This document shows positions 62,326-64,000 of a DNA stretch of 64,000 nucleotides, piece after piece; within the stretch, counting starts at the first letter, position 1; every line of letters starts with the position of its first letter. Position numbers and translations under genes: made by a program. Where the stretch lies: positions 59,780-123,779 of the forward strand of contig NZ_AAWS01000027.1 in assembly GCF_000169175.1 (NCBI RefSeq), in the 5' to 3' direction. This stretch comes from Microscilla marina ATCC 23134 (GTDB lineage: Bacteria > Bacteroidota > Bacteroidia > Cytophagales > Microscillaceae). The notes under the pieces are model-generated. The model saw only the letters and a program-made list of their open reading frames with translations. It had not been told where the DNA came from and searched no databases.

Positions 62326-63858
62326 ATGTTACATAGATATATCATTACTAAGACACGCTCTGTAGGTAGCCTGCTATTGGCATTGCTTTTTGCTGCGTGT
62401 ACAAGTCAGGCACAAAACGTAGAAAAATTTGCGAAAGAAACCGACGAGTTTTTGACCAAATTCATCAATACTGTAAAAGAATTGCCAAGCATATCGGTCG
62501 TAGTAGTCAAAGGCGACCGTCCTGTGTTTATGAAAAGCTACGGCTATGCCGACATTGCCCACAAGGTAAAAGCTCAAAACAACACCCCTTATTATATTGC
62601 CTCTTCTACCAAGTCGTTTATGGGCATGGCAGCTGCCATACTCGACCATCAAGGCAAGGTAAACCTCAACGCTACTCTTGCCGAGTCGATGCCCTCTATC
62701 AAATTTGACGCATCGGTCAAAGCCGATCAGGTAAAGCTGCGTGACCTATTGACGCATACTTCAGGCATCAAAAACGCGTATTTTGGTTTTAGGGCGGCTT
62801 ATTCAGGCAACATCGATCGCAAAGAAATGAATTGGGTGCTGGAAAACAAATCGGGGCGCCGCGATGAAATAGGGAAGTATCGTTATACCAACCTGGGGTA
62901 CAATATATATACCCATATGACCAACAAAAAACTAGGCATTCCGTGGCAAGATGTATTGCACAACCTATTATTTAAGCCTTTGGAGATGGAACGCACCACT
63001 GCCTATATGTCGTTGGCAGAGAAAAACGGCTGGAAATACGCCAAGCCTTATTTTGCTTTGGGTGAGAATGGTCCTGAGGAACTGTATTTGATGAAAAAAG
63101 ACAATACAATGCAGTCTGCCGGAGGGTTGATTACCACGGTAAAAGATATGGCCAATTGGTTGATTTTTAATATCAATGAAGGCAAGTTTAAAGGTAAACA
63201 ACTAGTGCCTGCCAAAGTAGTAAGAATGGCACACTCGCCTTTGGCAAAGCGAAAAAGTGATCGTCGCCCTTATGGAAGCAAAGGCTATGGCTTGGGTTGG
63301 GAAAATGGTACCTACCAAGGCAAAAGAGTATTACAGCACGACGGCGGTTTTGCCGGTTTTAGAACCCACGTAGCTTTTATGCCTGACACCAAGGTAGGTA
63401 TCACGGTGCTGGCAAACGATGGAATGATTAGTGGTGATTTAGCCCATGAGTTATCTAGGTTTGTGTTTGATTGGTGGCTTAAAGGAGGGAAATCTTCTCG
63501 AAAACTCAATGCTTTTGTGAAGAAAACTGCTAAAAAAGTAGACAAATACCGCAAACGTTTTGCGGCGAGTAAAGCCAAACGTGCCAAAAGAACCTGGCAA
63601 CTGACCGAGCCATTGAAACACTATATCGGAGTGTACTATAACCAAAGCTTGGGTAAATTATATGTAAAATTAAAAAACGGAAAGCTAGAGGTAGTTCACG
63701 GTAATATGCATTCAATCGCCACGCCTTTTGTCAAAGAAAATACCATTCGGGTAGAGTTGGTGCCTGGAAGAGGTTGGGTAGTTGGATTTAAGATAGCAAA
63801 AGGCAAAAAAGCGACCGAACTCACTGTGGACGGTGATGTGTTTAAAAGAGTGAAGTAG
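62326..63858 (+). CDS. Serine hydrolase lipoprotein, class C beta-lactamase/DD-peptidase fold
   Basis: 510 residues. Lipoprotein signal with Cys25 (LLFAAC). Catalytic domain about 35-380: nucleophile motif SSTK (Ser93-x-x-Lys96), Tyr motif in YRYTNLGYNIY (YxN), and HDGGFAGFRT in place of KTG. About 120 further residues form a beta-rich lipocalin-like C-terminal part (YIGVYYNQSLGKLYVKLKNGK) joined by a Lys/Arg-rich linker. Such 'beta-lactamase family' enzymes act as esterases, D-peptidases or transpeptidases; substrate unknown. A -7-like TACTTTTG lies at 62289-62296. Confidence 0.86.
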   Translation: MLHRYIITKTRSVGSLLLALLFAACTSQAQNVEKFAKETDEFLTKFINTVKELPSISVVVVKGDRPVFMKSYGYADIAHKVKAQNNTPYYIASSTKSFMGMAAAILDHQGKVNLNATLAESMPSIKFDASVKADQVKLRDLLTHTSGIKNAYFGFRAAYSGNIDRKEMNWVLENKSGRRDEIGKYRYTNLGYNIYTHMTNKKLGIPWQDVLHNLLFKPLEMERTTAYMSLAEKNGWKYAKPYFALGENGPEELYLMKKDNTMQSAGGLITTVKDMANWLIFNINEGKFKGKQLVPAKVVRMAHSPLAKRKSDRRPYGSKGYGLGWENGTYQGKRVLQHDGGFAGFRTHVAFMPDTKVGITVLANDGMISGDLAHELSRFVFDWWLKGGKSSRKLNAFVKKTAKKVDKYRKRFAASKAKRAKRTWQLTEPLKHYIGVYYNQSLGKLYVKLKNGKLEVVHGNMHSIATPFVKENTIRVELVPGRGWVVGFKIAKGKKATELTVDGDVFKRVK

Positions 63859-63878
63859 GAACAAAGGTTATATACAAT

Positions 63879-63927
63879 GGATGCCTTTGTTTATCAAATA
63901 GCAAAGGTGCCCATTGTTTTTTACATC
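63879..63927. terminator. Terminator between convergent genes
   Basis: Stem CAATGG..GCCTTTG / CAAAGG..CCATTG (two mismatched pairs) with a T run on the plus strand. Confidence 0.7.
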
Positions 63928-64000
63928 AAAACTCCAGGGTAAGCTGAGTACCCGTGTCTTTGTTGCCGTCAAGGTTTGATATGCCCAAGCCCAACAAGCG
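63926..64000 (-). CDS. C-terminal end of probable DNA polymerase IV (partial)
   Basis: The last 24 codons of a minus-strand gene whose start lies beyond the window: RLLGLGISNLDGN...TQLTLEF-stop (stop at 63928-63926). 'RLLGxxxSNL...QLxLxF' is the usual tail of Y-family polymerases (DinB), the beta-clamp-binding end being QLTLEF. With so few residues this is a tentative call. Confidence 0.5.
   Translation of the reverse strand, partial: RLLGLGISNLDGNKDTGTQLTLEF

Overview
The window looks like a chromosomal segment of a free-living, gliding-type member of the Bacteroidota (Cytophagales, Microscilla/Flammeovirga-like). The evidence: TonB-dependent receptors that begin with a carboxypeptidase-regulatory-like domain, a secreted amidase with a C-terminal type IX secretion (Por) sorting domain, a head-GIN (DUF2807) protein, TPR/SpoIIE phosphatases, promoters that fit the Bacteroidota consensus TTTG-N19/20-TAnnTTTG, and no obvious Shine-Dalgarno sites. 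No taxonomic search could be run, so this is inference.

Layout. 1-5.7 kb: the tail of a large protein, then a metal-linked surface module (HYC_CC_PP-type protein, TonB receptor, small barrel protein, periplasmic HMA protein), probably for copper. 5.9-16 kb: signalling (single-domain response regulator plus HPt protein; TPR/SpoIIE phosphatase; BLUF photoreceptor next to a GAF/multi-PAS scaffold) and a PhyH-type dioxygenase. 16.3-27.2 kb: a second TPR/SpoIIE phosphatase, a ferritin-like protein, a T9SS amidase, a TetR regulator divergent from an FAD monooxygenase with two perfect operator copies between them, an Nramp-like transporter with altered metal-site motifs and no ordinary start codon, and a CaiB/BaiF CoA-transferase. 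27.2-29.4 kb: a tandem array of about 256-bp structured repeats, then a beta-helix lipoprotein.

31-44.6 kb is a hydroxamate siderophore locus: a PepSY membrane protein, then a co-directional run of PLP decarboxylase, N-hydroxylase, MFS exporter, two successive acyltransferase-NIS synthetase fusions (BibC/DfoC-like), and a membrane acyltransferase. The set matches the logic of bisucaberin/desferrioxamine pathways: decarboxylate lysine, N-hydroxylate the diamine, acylate it, then oligomerise. A palindromic box near the siderophore promoter recurs as a perfect inverted repeat over the promoter of the TonB receptor at 59-61 kb, suggesting one iron regulon.

44.6-64 kb: a frameshifted nuclease-like gene, a hydrolase-OsmC fusion, an SDR enzyme, a repeat-rich stretch around a five-FN3 lipoprotein, a head-GIN protein, an ORF-less group II intron beside tRNA-Arg, a thioredoxin-like protein, the second TonB receptor, MsrB, a class-C-type serine hydrolase, and the tail of what is probably DNA polymerase IV.

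The most unusual feature is the intergenic DNA. At least six families of dispersed palindromes or long repeats fill the gaps, densest between the siderophore genes and at 27-29 and 48-54 kb. The best candidates for undescribed biology are the duplicated fusion synthetases, the repeat families (some carry conserved terminator-like hairpins), a small-RNA candidate at 1.3 kb, and the light/PAS scaffold pair.
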